Origin: Mesorhizobium sp. 131-2-1
GTDB lineage: Bacteria > Pseudomonadota > Alphaproteobacteria > Rhizobiales > Rhizobiaceae
Length of the DNA: 64,000 nt
Direction: 5' to 3'
Assembly: GCF_016756535.1 (NCBI RefSeq)
Contig: NZ_AP023247.1
Coordinates: 1,798,501-1,862,500 of the forward strand
Each line of letters opens with the position of its first letter. Position 1 is the first letter of the stretch. The notes below the pieces were generated by a model. The model saw nothing but the letters and a program-made list of their open reading frames with translations. It searched no databases and was not told the origin of the DNA. This document shows positions 9,260-16,385 of this stretch, in pieces. Both the position numbers and the translations under genes were made by a program.

Positions 9260-9423
9260 CTATCTCTCCTCGATGATCCTCAAATAGGCCGTCGTGACGA
9301 ACAGCACGATCAGGCCGAACAGGATGCGGCAACCGCCTTCGGGCATCTGCAGGATGGTGAGCAGCGTCGTCAGCACGGTGAGGATCAGCGCGCCGATGAT
9401 GGTCGTGTGATGTCCCCGCGCTC
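9260..9423 (-). pseudogene. relic: C-terminal end of an RbsC-type sugar ABC transporter permease
   Basis: Minus-strand reading gives TIIGALILTVLTTLLTILQM and, after PEGGC, RILFGLIVLFVTTAYLRI, ending at TAG. This is the signature of the last two helices of ribose/sugar ABC permeases. The frame runs upstream to a stop near 9533 without any ATG, GTG or TTG before the first helix, and the expected ~270 preceding residues are absent. It is therefore a decayed remnant. The rest of 9148-9645 (about 500 bases) holds nothing else I can support. Confidence 0.6.
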
Positions 9424-9645
9424 GCCGCTCCCAGGCACCTTCGTTCAGGTTCGACGTTTGGGTGATGCGAGCAGAACGGCCGCGCTCGCACGTGGTTGCG
9501 ATGTGGCCCTCAGCGTCGGTCGCGGCGTGCGGTCACGTCGTCCCCAAAATGATTCACGACGCGGCCCGTTCCGGGTCTTGCCGGCCTCCGGCGGCGCCAT
9601 AATTCCACATCGGGGGTGGGTCATTTGCCGAAACAGGAGGCGGCC

Positions 9646-10080
9646 GTGAAACACCAAACCGTAGACCAACTCAATGCCGTTGCCGACGTCCATGCCGAGG
9701 CGACGTATCTCTTCGCAACCCGCGGCCAGCGCCTCGAACGCTGGGCGCAACTTCTGGAGCAGGATCCCGACCGGCGCCTCGGCGCGCTCGCCGGCACCGA
9801 ATACACGGCTCCCGACCTGCGCGACAGGATGCGCGCTTCGGGATCGCCGATCACGGTCGCCTTCGAGGATCCGGTTTTTCGCGCACAGGGCCTGAGCGAT
9901 GACAGTTACGGCGAAGCCAGGCGCTTCTTCGAGTTGAGCGACTGGCAGCTGCACGAGATCGTCTGCCATTGCCATGTCGGCGCGACGCTGCCGGCCAGAT
10001 GGGCGGCCTCCCGCGTTCGCGCGGCGAACTCCCCGGGATCCGGCTTCTTCGCCTGGCTGCGCGGCGTGTTCATGCACTGA
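9646..10080 (+). CDS. conserved hypothetical protein
   Basis: 144 residues starting at GTG, chosen because AGGAGG lies five bases upstream; an in-frame upstream start would overlap this site. The protein opens with a helix around AEATYLFATRGQRLERWAQLL and has a mixed central part (FRVxQ-like segment PVFRAQGLSDDSYG). It ends with a Cys/His cluster (EIVCHCHVGATLPARWAASR) that could bind metal. No family name comes to mind. It is a single gene with its own upstream space. Confidence 0.65.
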   Translation: MKHQTVDQLNAVADVHAEATYLFATRGQRLERWAQLLEQDPDRRLGALAGTEYTAPDLRDRMRASGSPITVAFEDPVFRAQGLSDDSYGEARRFFELSDWQLHEIVCHCHVGATLPARWAASRVRAANSPGSGFFAWLRGVFMH

Positions 10081-10247
10081 CGGCGCTGGCGAGCAGCGCG
10101 CCGATGGCCAGGAACGGCTCCGGTTCGCCTCGAACCGGAGCCGGCTGATCGAGGATAGAGCGAGATCGAGGCCGATCCGGCTTTCCGCGCGGATTGCGGT
10201 CTTGAGGCCGAGGACCGCCAGTCAGGCGCCTTTCCCCGGGGCGCCTG

Positions 10248-10637
10248 TCATGTCGTGGTCTGGATGATCAGCGTCAGCGTGCCGTCATAATCGATGTTGG
10301 CCGCGACGACCTGCGAGGAGTTGAGCCCGTTGGCCTGCAAGACCGACAACGCCTGCGGTGAGGCATCGACGGAACGTTGCAGTTTCAAGAGATCCTCGGC
10401 GCTGGTTTCGGTGATCACAGCCTCCGCCTGCGCCTTGATTTCCGCTGGCAGGTCCTCGACCGCCACCAGGGCGATATTGGTGAAATCCTGTCCGGAAAGA
10501 TCCTGATCGGGCGCCGCCTGGTCCGGCAGGGGCTCTTGTGCCGGGGGCAGGTTCTGCTGCGGCCCGGCGATCTGCGCCGAGACCGGCAGCGTCAGGGCGA
10601 GCGCCGAGAGCGTGACGATCATCGTCAACATCCGCAT
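10248..10637 (-). CDS. small secreted protein of unknown function
   Basis: 129 residues with a clear Sec signal peptide (MRMLTMIVTLSALALTLPVS, cleavage after AQ/AG). A Pro/Gln/Asp-rich linker follows (NLPPAQEPLPDQAAPDQDLS), then a ~75-residue domain that includes SAEDLLKLQRSVDASPQALS. It is probably periplasmic. The ATG follows AAGGATAGACG. No enzymatic motif is seen. Confidence 0.7.
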   Translation of the reverse strand: MRMLTMIVTLSALALTLPVSAQIAGPQQNLPPAQEPLPDQAAPDQDLSGQDFTNIALVAVEDLPAEIKAQAEAVITETSAEDLLKLQRSVDASPQALSVLQANGLNSSQVVAANIDYDGTLTLIIQTTT

Positions 10638-10742
10638 CGTCTATCCTTCCGTTCTTTCGAGGGTGGTGTCCTTGCGACAAGAACCCCTCTGCCGAACGAT
10701 GGTTCCCGACAATATCGGGCCGTTGGGACGGAGCGGAATCCC

Positions 10743-11762
10743 TCAGCGCCAGCCGAGGGCCGGCGCAACGAATTTGAGGATCGCCTCGATCACATGCGCG
10801 TTGTAGGCGACGCCGAGCTGGTTGGGCACGGTGAGAAGCAGCGTATCGGCTTCGGCGATGGCTTCGTCCGCCTTCAGCTGTTCGATGAGCACGTCCGGCT
10901 CAGCGGCATAGGTGCGGCCGAACACAGCGCGCTTCTCGGGCTCGATATAGCCGAAATGATCCTCGCCCTCGCTGCCGCCGAAATAGGCGCGGTCCATGTC
11001 GTTGACCAGCGCGAAGATGCTGCGGCTCACCGAGACCCGTGGCTCGCGCGTGTGGCCGGCCTCGGCCCATGCCTTGCGGAAGGCGCGGATCTGCTCGGCC
11101 TGCTGGACATGCAGCGGCTGGCCGCCCTCGTCGAATTTGAGCGTCGAGCTCTGCAGGTTCATGCCGAGCTTGGCCGCCCATTCCGCCGTGGCGTTGGTGG
11201 CGGCGCCCCACCAGATCCTGTCGCGCAGGCCCTCGGACAAAGGTTCCAGGCGCAGCAGGCCGGGCGGATTGGGGAACATCGGCCGCGGATTTGGCTGGGC
11301 AAAGCCATGGCCGCGCAGCACTTCGAGGAAGACCTCGGCATGGCGCCGGGCCATGTCGGCATCGCTCTTGCCCTCCTCGGGAACGTAGCCGAAATAGCGC
11401 CAGCCATCGATCACCTGCTCCGGCGAGCCGCGGCTGATGCCGAGCTGCAGCCGGCCGCCGGCGATCAGGTCGGCGGCGCCAGCGTCCTCGACCATGTAGA
11501 GCGGGTTCTCGTAGCGCATGTCGATGACCGCGGTGCCGAGCTCGATGCGCTTTGTCTTAGCGCCGGCGGCGGCCAGCAGCGGAAAGGGCGAAGCGAGCTG
11601 GCGGGCAAAGTGGTGGACGCGGAAATAGGCGCCGTCGGCGCCTAGCTCCTCGGCGGCGACGGCAAGGTCGATCGACTGCAGCAGCGCATCGGACGCCGAG
11701 CGCGTCCCCGATTGCGGCGACGGCGACCAATGCCCGAACGACAGAAAGCCAATTTTCTTCAT
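10743..11762 (-). CDS. LLM-class flavin-dependent oxidoreductase
   Basis: 339-residue luciferase-like monooxygenase (bacterial luciferase family, FMNH2-dependent TIM barrel). The start MKKIGFLSFGHWSP, the GADGAYFRVHHF segment and LQLGISRGSPEQVIDGW are typical of the LLM oxidoreductase group close to atypical luciferase-like proteins in rhizobia. The start was set at 11762 because the family N-terminus begins there; an in-frame extension of 77 residues upstream has no family character. The substrate is unknown. It is monocistronic as far as can be seen. Confidence 0.85.
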   Translation of the reverse strand: MKKIGFLSFGHWSPSPQSGTRSASDALLQSIDLAVAAEELGADGAYFRVHHFARQLASPFPLLAAAGAKTKRIELGTAVIDMRYENPLYMVEDAGAADLIAGGRLQLGISRGSPEQVIDGWRYFGYVPEEGKSDADMARRHAEVFLEVLRGHGFAQPNPRPMFPNPPGLLRLEPLSEGLRDRIWWGAATNATAEWAAKLGMNLQSSTLKFDEGGQPLHVQQAEQIRAFRKAWAEAGHTREPRVSVSRSIFALVNDMDRAYFGGSEGEDHFGYIEPEKRAVFGRTYAAEPDVLIEQLKADEAIAEADTLLLTVPNQLGVAYNAHVIEAILKFVAPALGWR

Positions 11763-12065
11763 GAGGTCACCGGATGCGGGATGGGCGGAATGCGATGGCA
11801 TATAGGGGTTCACGCGGTATCGCCGCAAGGCGGGGTCGATGAGCGGCCGAACGACAAGGCGCAGAGCAATGGGAATTTCCACTCGGTCCGCAGCTGTTTC
11901 ATCCGGAAGGCGCGTGATGCCTAGCAGGCACAGATAGCGACTGGGCGAAGAGCCTGGACTCAGCCAGCCGTAGCGGCGGTGCGCTTTCGCCAACGGTCAG
12001 CCTGATTGGCACCTTGATGACGCTGGACCTTGCCCACGCCCTCGCTCCTGGGAAGAGCATGGAAC
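11763..12065. other. intergenic stretch without recognisable gene
   Basis: About 300 bases between the LLM oxidoreductase start and the stop of the small membrane protein. Frames crossing it are short or unconvincing. No repeat, terminator or promoter stands out beyond its expected role as the upstream region of the oxidoreductase gene. Confidence 0.4.
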
Positions 12066-12281
12066 TTAAGAGGTAGCTAGAGCAAGCCTGGCCGCAAGCA
12101 GCAGCACAGCGGCGATGAGGGTCATGACGATCGCGGCGAGCCGGATGCGCTTCATCCCACCTTGTTGCAAGCGTTGTCGAACCTTCGCCGCTTCGTAGGC
12201 GCTATAGAGGTACAGGCCGTCGTCGCCGAAGCGATCGGCGTTCGGACGGTTGTTCTGCGTCTTTGGGCGGAGCTTCGCCAT
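12066..12281 (-). CDS. small tail-anchored-like membrane protein
   Basis: 71 residues from MAKLRPKTQNNRPNADRFGD to a C-terminal hydrophobic helix (AAIVMTLIAAVLLLAARLAL). The layout is a charged N-terminal half with an Arg/Lys patch before one membrane span, so the soluble part should face the cytoplasm. A longer frame upstream exists but reads like noncoding sequence. No family recognised. The start codon has only a weak ribosome site. Confidence 0.5.
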   Translation of the reverse strand: MAKLRPKTQNNRPNADRFGDDGLYLYSAYEAAKVRQRLQQGGMKRIRLAAIVMTLIAAVLLLAARLALATS

Positions 12282-12606
12282 CGTTGGACCGTCGAAAGAA
12301 AACTCGCCGGGCACAAAACCCCAAGCCCATGGCCCGGCGAGATTGACAACCCGACCACCCGATCGGGACCGGTGGAGGAGTACCGGCAATCTCTTCAGAG
12401 CAAGACAGGTGCCAGCTCTTTAGTCCCGAAGTGAGACAGGGTACGCGCCGCCGTCCGTCTTGAACAAAACCGGCTCGGCCTTCATCACGGCAAATCGTTC
12501 TCCTCCAAGCCTCCTTCGGTTGCGGTTTCGTTTGAAAACGCATTGGGAAGGATGCAAATGGCAATGACAGATAGTCTGTTAAATCAATCTGTTACGCGAT
12601 AAGATC
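12282..12606. other. intergenic stretch downstream of tRNA-Ser
   Basis: About 325 bases with no secure gene. A GGAGGAG site on the minus strand near 12510 precedes a tiny frame that starts MKAEPVLFKTDGGAYPVSL; it is too short to call. No integrase gene, direct repeat of the tRNA 3' end or mobile element is visible, so there is no sign that this tRNA served as an attachment site. Confidence 0.35.
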
Positions 12607-12696
12607 TGGCGGAGAGAGCGGGATTCGAACCCGCGTTACGGTCTCCCGTAAACACACTTTCCAGGCGTGCGCCTTCAACCACTCGGCCACCTCTCC
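12607..12696 (-). tRNA. tRNA-Ser (anticodon GGA), CCA encoded
   Basis: 90-nt class II tRNA read on the minus strand. The acceptor GGAGAGG pairs with the 3' CTCTCC, followed by discriminator G and encoded CCA. The anticodon loop CTGGAAA gives GGA, which reads UCC/UCU serine codons. There is a long variable arm (GTTTACGGGAGACCGTAAC) and a canonical TPsiC arm (GGGTTCGAATCCC). All elements of tRNA-Ser are present and it looks functional. Confidence 0.97.
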
Positions 12697-13066
12697 GTCC
12701 TTGCATGGCGCGCCGGCCGGTTTTGCCGCGCGGGTTGGGGATATGCGCTCCCTTGGGAATTTCGCGCGGTATATCCGCACCTCGAGCGCCCTCAACCGGC
12801 GGGCACTCCATCCCGGCGCCCAAAGCCGTCGAAGCAACAGGCGCGGGGCTCATCTAGTCGATCCCGCGGCGAATGCCAAGCCATAATGGCGCTTTGTCAG
12901 CTTTGCCGCATACCGTTCGTTCGCCAGGGTTCCCCGCGGTGGCTTTGGCGTGTCCCGGTGGCCGAATGATGTGCACAGGCAGGGCGGCACAGCCGGTCGT
13001 TGCTTGACTTCGCCATCCGTCCGCTGTCCTTGTGGACGCAAGGCTTTGCGGGGGCACAGTCCGGAG
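12697..13066 (-). promoter_or_regulatory. upstream region of tRNA-Ser with candidate promoter
   Basis: No gene is seen in these 370 bases. On the minus strand TTGAGG (12790-12795) and TATACC (12768-12773), 16 bases apart, could be the -35 and -10 of the tRNA promoter, about 72 bases before its 5' end. The boxes are only moderately close to consensus. Confidence 0.4.
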
Positions 13067-13768
13067 ATGACTTCGACCAATCAGGAGCCGGCGACGCGGC
13101 CGGATAGCGGGCTGTCCTACATGCCCGTGGCGTGGCTCGTCATCGTCATGGCCATGTCGGTCTACGGCCTGATGTCGACGTGGCGGCTGATCGGCGATTC
13201 CAGCCTGCCGGGAAGCGTCTCCTTCCTCATCTATGGCGGTCTTGTCGCGGGCATCGTCACCATCCTGTGGGGGCTCTACCTGCTCGGCCTCGCCTTCAAC
13301 CGCTCGGCGCGCTTCCCGCGCCATTTCACCATCTGGCAGGTTGCGACCATCCTTTGGCTGCTGGCGCGGCAGGCCTATGTGCTGCTCACGCCCGACTTCG
13401 TCTTCTCGGCCAACAGCCTTGTCTTCACCGGCGGCGAGATCGCCATCGGCGTGCTTTGCCTCTATCTGCTGCGCCGCGGCGCCGGCGCCGATGCCGTCTA
13501 CGCCAATCCGGAAACCGAGAGCCCGCCGGTGCTGGTTTCGGTGGTGGCGGCCTTGCTCGGCATCATCCTTGGCGCCGCGATCGGCGCCTGCGCCGGGTTT
13601 GCCGCGGGCTCGCTGATCGCGGACGCCTCCGATATGAGCTGCTTCGAGGGCGCCTGCGGTTATTTCGCCGTGCTCATCGGCCTGGCCGGGCTGGTGGTCG
13701 GCGCCATCGCCGGCGGGGTGTTCGCGGTCTGGCGCGTCAACCGGCGCAAACGCAAGCCGGCGGCGTAG
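13067..13768 (+). CDS. multi-pass membrane protein, DUF2569-like N-terminal part
   Basis: 233 residues with six hydrophobic segments: about 20-40, 55-75, 90-108, 120-138, 155-180 and 195-220 (GYFAVLIGLAGLVVGAIAGG). The first four resemble the DUF2569 arrangement (short charged loops, RFPRHFTIWQVATILWLL). The last two are glycine-rich helices reminiscent of pore or glycine-zipper segments. The start at 13067 follows GGAG with unusually short spacing, so a start further in is possible. No operon partner is obvious; the next small membrane gene follows after 115 bases. Confidence 0.6.
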   Translation: MTSTNQEPATRPDSGLSYMPVAWLVIVMAMSVYGLMSTWRLIGDSSLPGSVSFLIYGGLVAGIVTILWGLYLLGLAFNRSARFPRHFTIWQVATILWLLARQAYVLLTPDFVFSANSLVFTGGEIAIGVLCLYLLRRGAGADAVYANPETESPPVLVSVVAALLGIILGAAIGACAGFAAGSLIADASDMSCFEGACGYFAVLIGLAGLVVGAIAGGVFAVWRVNRRKRKPAA

Positions 13769-13883
13769 CCTCAAATTCGCGTGTCGCGATTGCCGGCGGG
13801 GCGCGCGCGTTCTATCTCTCATGCGGGGAGGGTGCGAATACGGGTCTGTGTGACGGGCCTGGTTTCGTGGGGAGGAAGCCTGG

Positions 13884-14207
13884 ATGCTACGTTTCATCTT
13901 TCGTCTGGCGGCGATGGTCGCGCTTTCGGTCTCCGTCATCATGGCGGTGATCGACGCGACGCGCTCGGTGGCGGCCTCAGCCCTGGTCGTGACGCCGCTC
14001 AACACAAGCTGGCTGGCAGTATCGCCCGACACCCGCGCGGCCTTCGAAAGCTACGTGCGCGAAAAGGCGAGCCCGCTTCTGTGGGATGGCGTCATTGCCT
14101 GGGTGCTGGCCCAGCCCGGCTTCGCGGTGTTCGCCGTGGTGGCCTTCCTGTTCTACGCCATCGGCTACCGGCGGCAGCGGCGGGGCGGTGCGTTCGCCCC
14201 GACCTGA
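13884..14207 (+). CDS. small membrane protein of unknown function
   Basis: 107 residues with a strong ribosome site (GGAGGAAG, five bases before ATG). An N-terminal hydrophobic segment (FRLAAMVALSVSVIMAVI) is followed by a ~45-residue polar region and a second helix (FAVFAVVAFLFYAIGY) ending in a basic tail. Both ends should therefore be cytoplasmic with a periplasmic middle. Related small proteins are commonly annotated as hypothetical in Mesorhizobium. Function unknown. Confidence 0.7.
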   Translation: MLRFIFRLAAMVALSVSVIMAVIDATRSVAASALVVTPLNTSWLAVSPDTRAAFESYVREKASPLLWDGVIAWVLAQPGFAVFAVVAFLFYAIGYRRQRRGGAFAPT

Positions 14208-14297
14208 TCGTCCGCGGTGTGCATCCGCCGCCCAAGCCGGCCGGCGAACCGAATGATGCGCGGCGGCGCCTGTCCGCGCCATGCTTTTCCAAAAGGT

Positions 14298-14318
14298 CAA
14301 AATTCCACGTGAATTTTG
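14298..14318. promoter_or_regulatory. inverted repeat, candidate operator of the nucleoside-binding protein gene
   Basis: Perfect 8-bp inverted repeat CAAAATTC / GAATTTTG with a 5-base spacer, in an otherwise GC-rich region and about 130 bases before the BMP-family gene. Size and symmetry fit a dimeric repressor site. The cognate regulator is not in view. Confidence 0.4.
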
Positions 14319-14362
14319 TTTCGGGCCGTGCCAGATTGGCCGCGAGCGGGAGGAGCATACTT

Positions 14363-14405
14363 CCTGCCAGACGTCGTCTGCCCGCCGGAGAACCGGGCTG
14401 GCAGG
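14363..14405 (+). promoter_or_regulatory. structured leader upstream of the BMP-family gene
   Basis: CCTGCCAG (14363-14370) pairs perfectly with CTGGCAGG (14398-14405). Inside it AGACGTCGTCT and CCGG-AGAA-CCGG can form two further small stems, giving a three-way-junction-like fold about 40 bases before the ATG. The conserved core bases of the purine riboswitch are not visible, so it is only described as a leader structure. Confidence 0.35.
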
Positions 14406-14445
14406 CGGTGCGTAACGGAAAAATAACCGACAGGGTGTGGATCAC

Positions 14446-15435
14446 ATGAAACGTATCGTTCTTGGCCTTCTGGCCGCAACCGCAATGGTTCTTCCGGCTT
14501 TCGCCGCGGATATCCAGCCGGCGATCCTGTACGATCTCGGCGGCAAGTTCGACAAATCGTTCAACGAGGCATCCTATAACGGCGCCGAGAAGTTCAAGAC
14601 CGAGACCGGCATCGCCTATGTCGAATTCGAAGTCTCCAACGCCACCCAACGAGAGCAGGCGCTGCGCCGCTTCGCCGAGGACGGCCGCAATCCGATCGTG
14701 ATGGCCGGCTTCTCCTGGGCGGACGCACTGGACAAGATCGCCACCGAATTCCCCGACACCAAGTTCGCCATCATCGACATGGTCGTCGACAAGCCCAACG
14801 TCCGCTCCGTCGTCTACAAGGAGCAGGAAGGCTCCTACCTCGTCGGCGTGATGGCGGCGATGGCCTCGAAGTCCAAGAAGGTCGGCTTCATCGGTGGCAT
14901 GGACATTCCGCTGATCCGCAAGTTCGGCTGCGGCTATGTCGGCGGCGCCAAGTCGGCCGGCGCCACCGACGTCATCCAGAACATGACGGGCGACACGCCC
15001 GCCGCCTGGAACGACCCGGCCAAGGGCGGCGAGATCGCCAAGACGCAGATCGACCAGGGCGCTGACGTGATCTACGCGGCGGCCGGCGGCACCGGCGTCG
15101 GCGTGCTGCAGGCAGCGGCCGATTCCGGCAAGCTCGGCATCGGCGTCGATTCCAACCAGAACGGGCTGCAGCCCGGCAAGGTGCTGACCTCGATGGTCAA
15201 GCGCGTCGACGTCGCCGTCTACAACACCTTCATGGATGCCAAGAACGACAAGTTCACCGCCGGCATCAACGACCTCGGCCTCAAGGAAGGCGGCGTCGAC
15301 TACGCCATGGACGACAACAACAAGGCGCTCGTCGACGATGCCATGAAGACGGCCGTCGAGAAGGCCAAGGCCGACATCATCGCCGGCACCGTCAAGGTGC
15401 ACGACTACATGTCGGACAACGCCTGCCCGTATTGA
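14446..15435 (+). CDS. BMP family nucleoside ABC transporter substrate-binding protein
   Basis: 329-residue periplasmic binding protein of the BmpA/Med family. A signal peptide (MKRIVLGLLAATAMVLPAFA) is followed by the family opening PAILYDLGGKFDKSFNEASYNGAEKF and the VGFIGGMDIPLIRKFGCGY segment. Family members bind nucleosides such as guanosine, inosine or adenosine. It is followed by a strong terminator. The matching ATPase and permeases lie ~950 bases downstream beyond two opposite-strand genes. Cytidine deaminase and phosphorylases in the same island support nucleoside uptake. Confidence 0.93.
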   Translation: MKRIVLGLLAATAMVLPAFAADIQPAILYDLGGKFDKSFNEASYNGAEKFKTETGIAYVEFEVSNATQREQALRRFAEDGRNPIVMAGFSWADALDKIATEFPDTKFAIIDMVVDKPNVRSVVYKEQEGSYLVGVMAAMASKSKKVGFIGGMDIPLIRKFGCGYVGGAKSAGATDVIQNMTGDTPAAWNDPAKGGEIAKTQIDQGADVIYAAAGGTGVGVLQAAADSGKLGIGVDSNQNGLQPGKVLTSMVKRVDVAVYNTFMDAKNDKFTAGINDLGLKEGGVDYAMDDNNKALVDDAMKTAVEKAKADIIAGTVKVHDYMSDNACPY

Positions 15436-15460
15436 TCGGCTCTGGTATTCAGCAAAGCGG

Positions 15461-15490
15461 ACCGCCGGGTGAAAGCCCGGCGGTTTCTTT
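15461..15490 (+). terminator. intrinsic terminator after the BMP-family gene
   Basis: Nine-base-pair perfect stem ACCGCCGGG / CCCGGCGGT with loop TGAAAG, followed by TTTCTTTTAA. It lies 26 bases after the stop codon. It allows high expression of the binding protein separately from the membrane components. Confidence 0.9.
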
Positions 15491-15522
15491 TAATAGCATC
15501 GGCCAGAACCGGCTATAAATGA

Positions 15523-15954
15523 TCAGGGCAGAAGCGCGCCGTCGGCCGACCATGCGCCGGAGAGATAGCCAAGCGCAAAAGCGGCCACCAGCGCCATGGC
15601 GATGACAAATCGGCGCCGGCCGCCAAGGGCGTGCAGGCCGACGCCGTAGGGCGGGCGCTCCAGCCTGCGGATCGCCGGTGGCCTTTCCTTGCGGCCGTCG
15701 TCGACACCAACGCCTGCCTGCCGCATCTGCGGCAGTTCGGCGATGTGCTGAGTGACCTGCTTCCAGCGGTTGTCCGGTGCGCCTCCCGCCGGCTCGGGGT
15801 CGAAGGCGCGCATGCGCTCGGCCAGGCGCAGCACCGCGTCGCGGAAGGCGGGGTCGATTTCAAGGTCGCGTTCGGCGCGCCGGCGCTCGATGTCGTTCAT
15901 CAGGCCGAACACATAGTCGCCGGCGCGGGCGATGCGGTCGCTTTCACTGGCCAT
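15523..15954 (-). CDS. RskA-like anti-sigma-factor-type membrane protein
   Basis: 143 residues. The N-terminus has the pattern of zinc-less anti-sigma factors of the RskA group: AGDYVFGLMNDIERRRAERD, then DPAFRDAVLRLAERM. A ~55-residue linker and one membrane span (FVIAMALVAAFALGYLSG) follow, with only a short periplasmic tail. In that family the N-terminal helices sequester an ECF sigma factor. No sigma-factor gene is adjacent; its upstream neighbour on the same strand is slyX. The periplasmic sensor domain of true RskA is missing. The anti-sigma role is inferred from pattern only. Confidence 0.55.
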   Translation of the reverse strand: MASESDRIARAGDYVFGLMNDIERRRAERDLEIDPAFRDAVLRLAERMRAFDPEPAGGAPDNRWKQVTQHIAELPQMRQAGVGVDDGRKERPPAIRRLERPPYGVGLHALGGRRRFVIAMALVAAFALGYLSGAWSADGALLP

Positions 15955-15970
15955 GACGCTTCTCCCTTCC

Positions 15971-16180
15971 TCACCAATGCGGCGGCTTGGTGACCGGCAC
16001 GTCGGGCGCGGCCTGGTCCTCCAGGGCAAGGAAGCGGTCGGTCAGCGCGCTGAGCTTGCGTTCCATCCGCTCGATCACCTTCCACTGCTCGGCGATCTGG
16101 CCGGACAGTTCCTCGATGGTCTTTTCCTGCTCTGCGGCGCGGATTTCTAGCGTCGTCAGCCGGTCGGCAGGCATGGTCAT
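15971..16180 (-). CDS. slyX: SlyX family protein
   Basis: 69-residue coiled-coil protein (RLTTLEIRAAEQEKTIEELS, ending in KPPHW). The heptad-repeat body and the C-terminal PPHW signature are diagnostic of SlyX, a small protein of unknown biochemical role. It lies 16 bases upstream of the anti-sigma-like gene, probably in the same transcript. The ATG at 16180 is chosen; another in-frame ATG lies two codons later. Confidence 0.88.
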   Translation of the reverse strand: MTMPADRLTTLEIRAAEQEKTIEELSGQIAEQWKVIERMERKLSALTDRFLALEDQAAPDVPVTKPPHW

Positions 16181-16268
16181 TTCAAAACCCCGGTCTGTTG
16201 GTGCTCGCGGGCGATGCGTCCGGCGTTCCCCATATTAGCGAATGTGAAGGCCCCGGCCACGTTCGAAA

Positions 16269-16304
16269 TTGACAAGCGCGCGGGGATTTGTCGAGAGTGG
16301 ACAA
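16269..16304 (+). promoter_or_regulatory. candidate promoter/operator of the nucleoside ABC operon
   Basis: A consensus -35 TTGACA (16269-16274) lies ~110 bases before the ATPase gene. The matching -10 is poor. Just after it the inverted repeat TTGTC-N7-GACAA (16288-16304) could be an operator that overlaps the promoter. Confidence 0.3.
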
Positions 16305-16385
16305 CCCTCCGGCCAATTGGCACGGGCGGGGCGGCATGCTAGGCGTTTTGACCAAGCGATAAAAAAACTGAGTGGGACAGGCTGC

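Noticed and set aside
12202..12564. A 120-codon minus-strand frame near the tRNA
   Set aside because: It has no ribosome site, Arg-rich irregular composition and overlaps the more plausible small membrane protein. Treated as noncoding.
12607..12696. tRNA-Ser as integration site of a genomic island
   Set aside because: No integrase, no direct repeat of the tRNA 3' end and no shift in gene character next to it were seen.
14363..14405. Purine riboswitch upstream of the nucleoside-binding protein
   Set aside because: A branched fold is possible but the conserved junction bases and loop-loop sequences of the known purine riboswitch are not present. Reported only as a structured leader.
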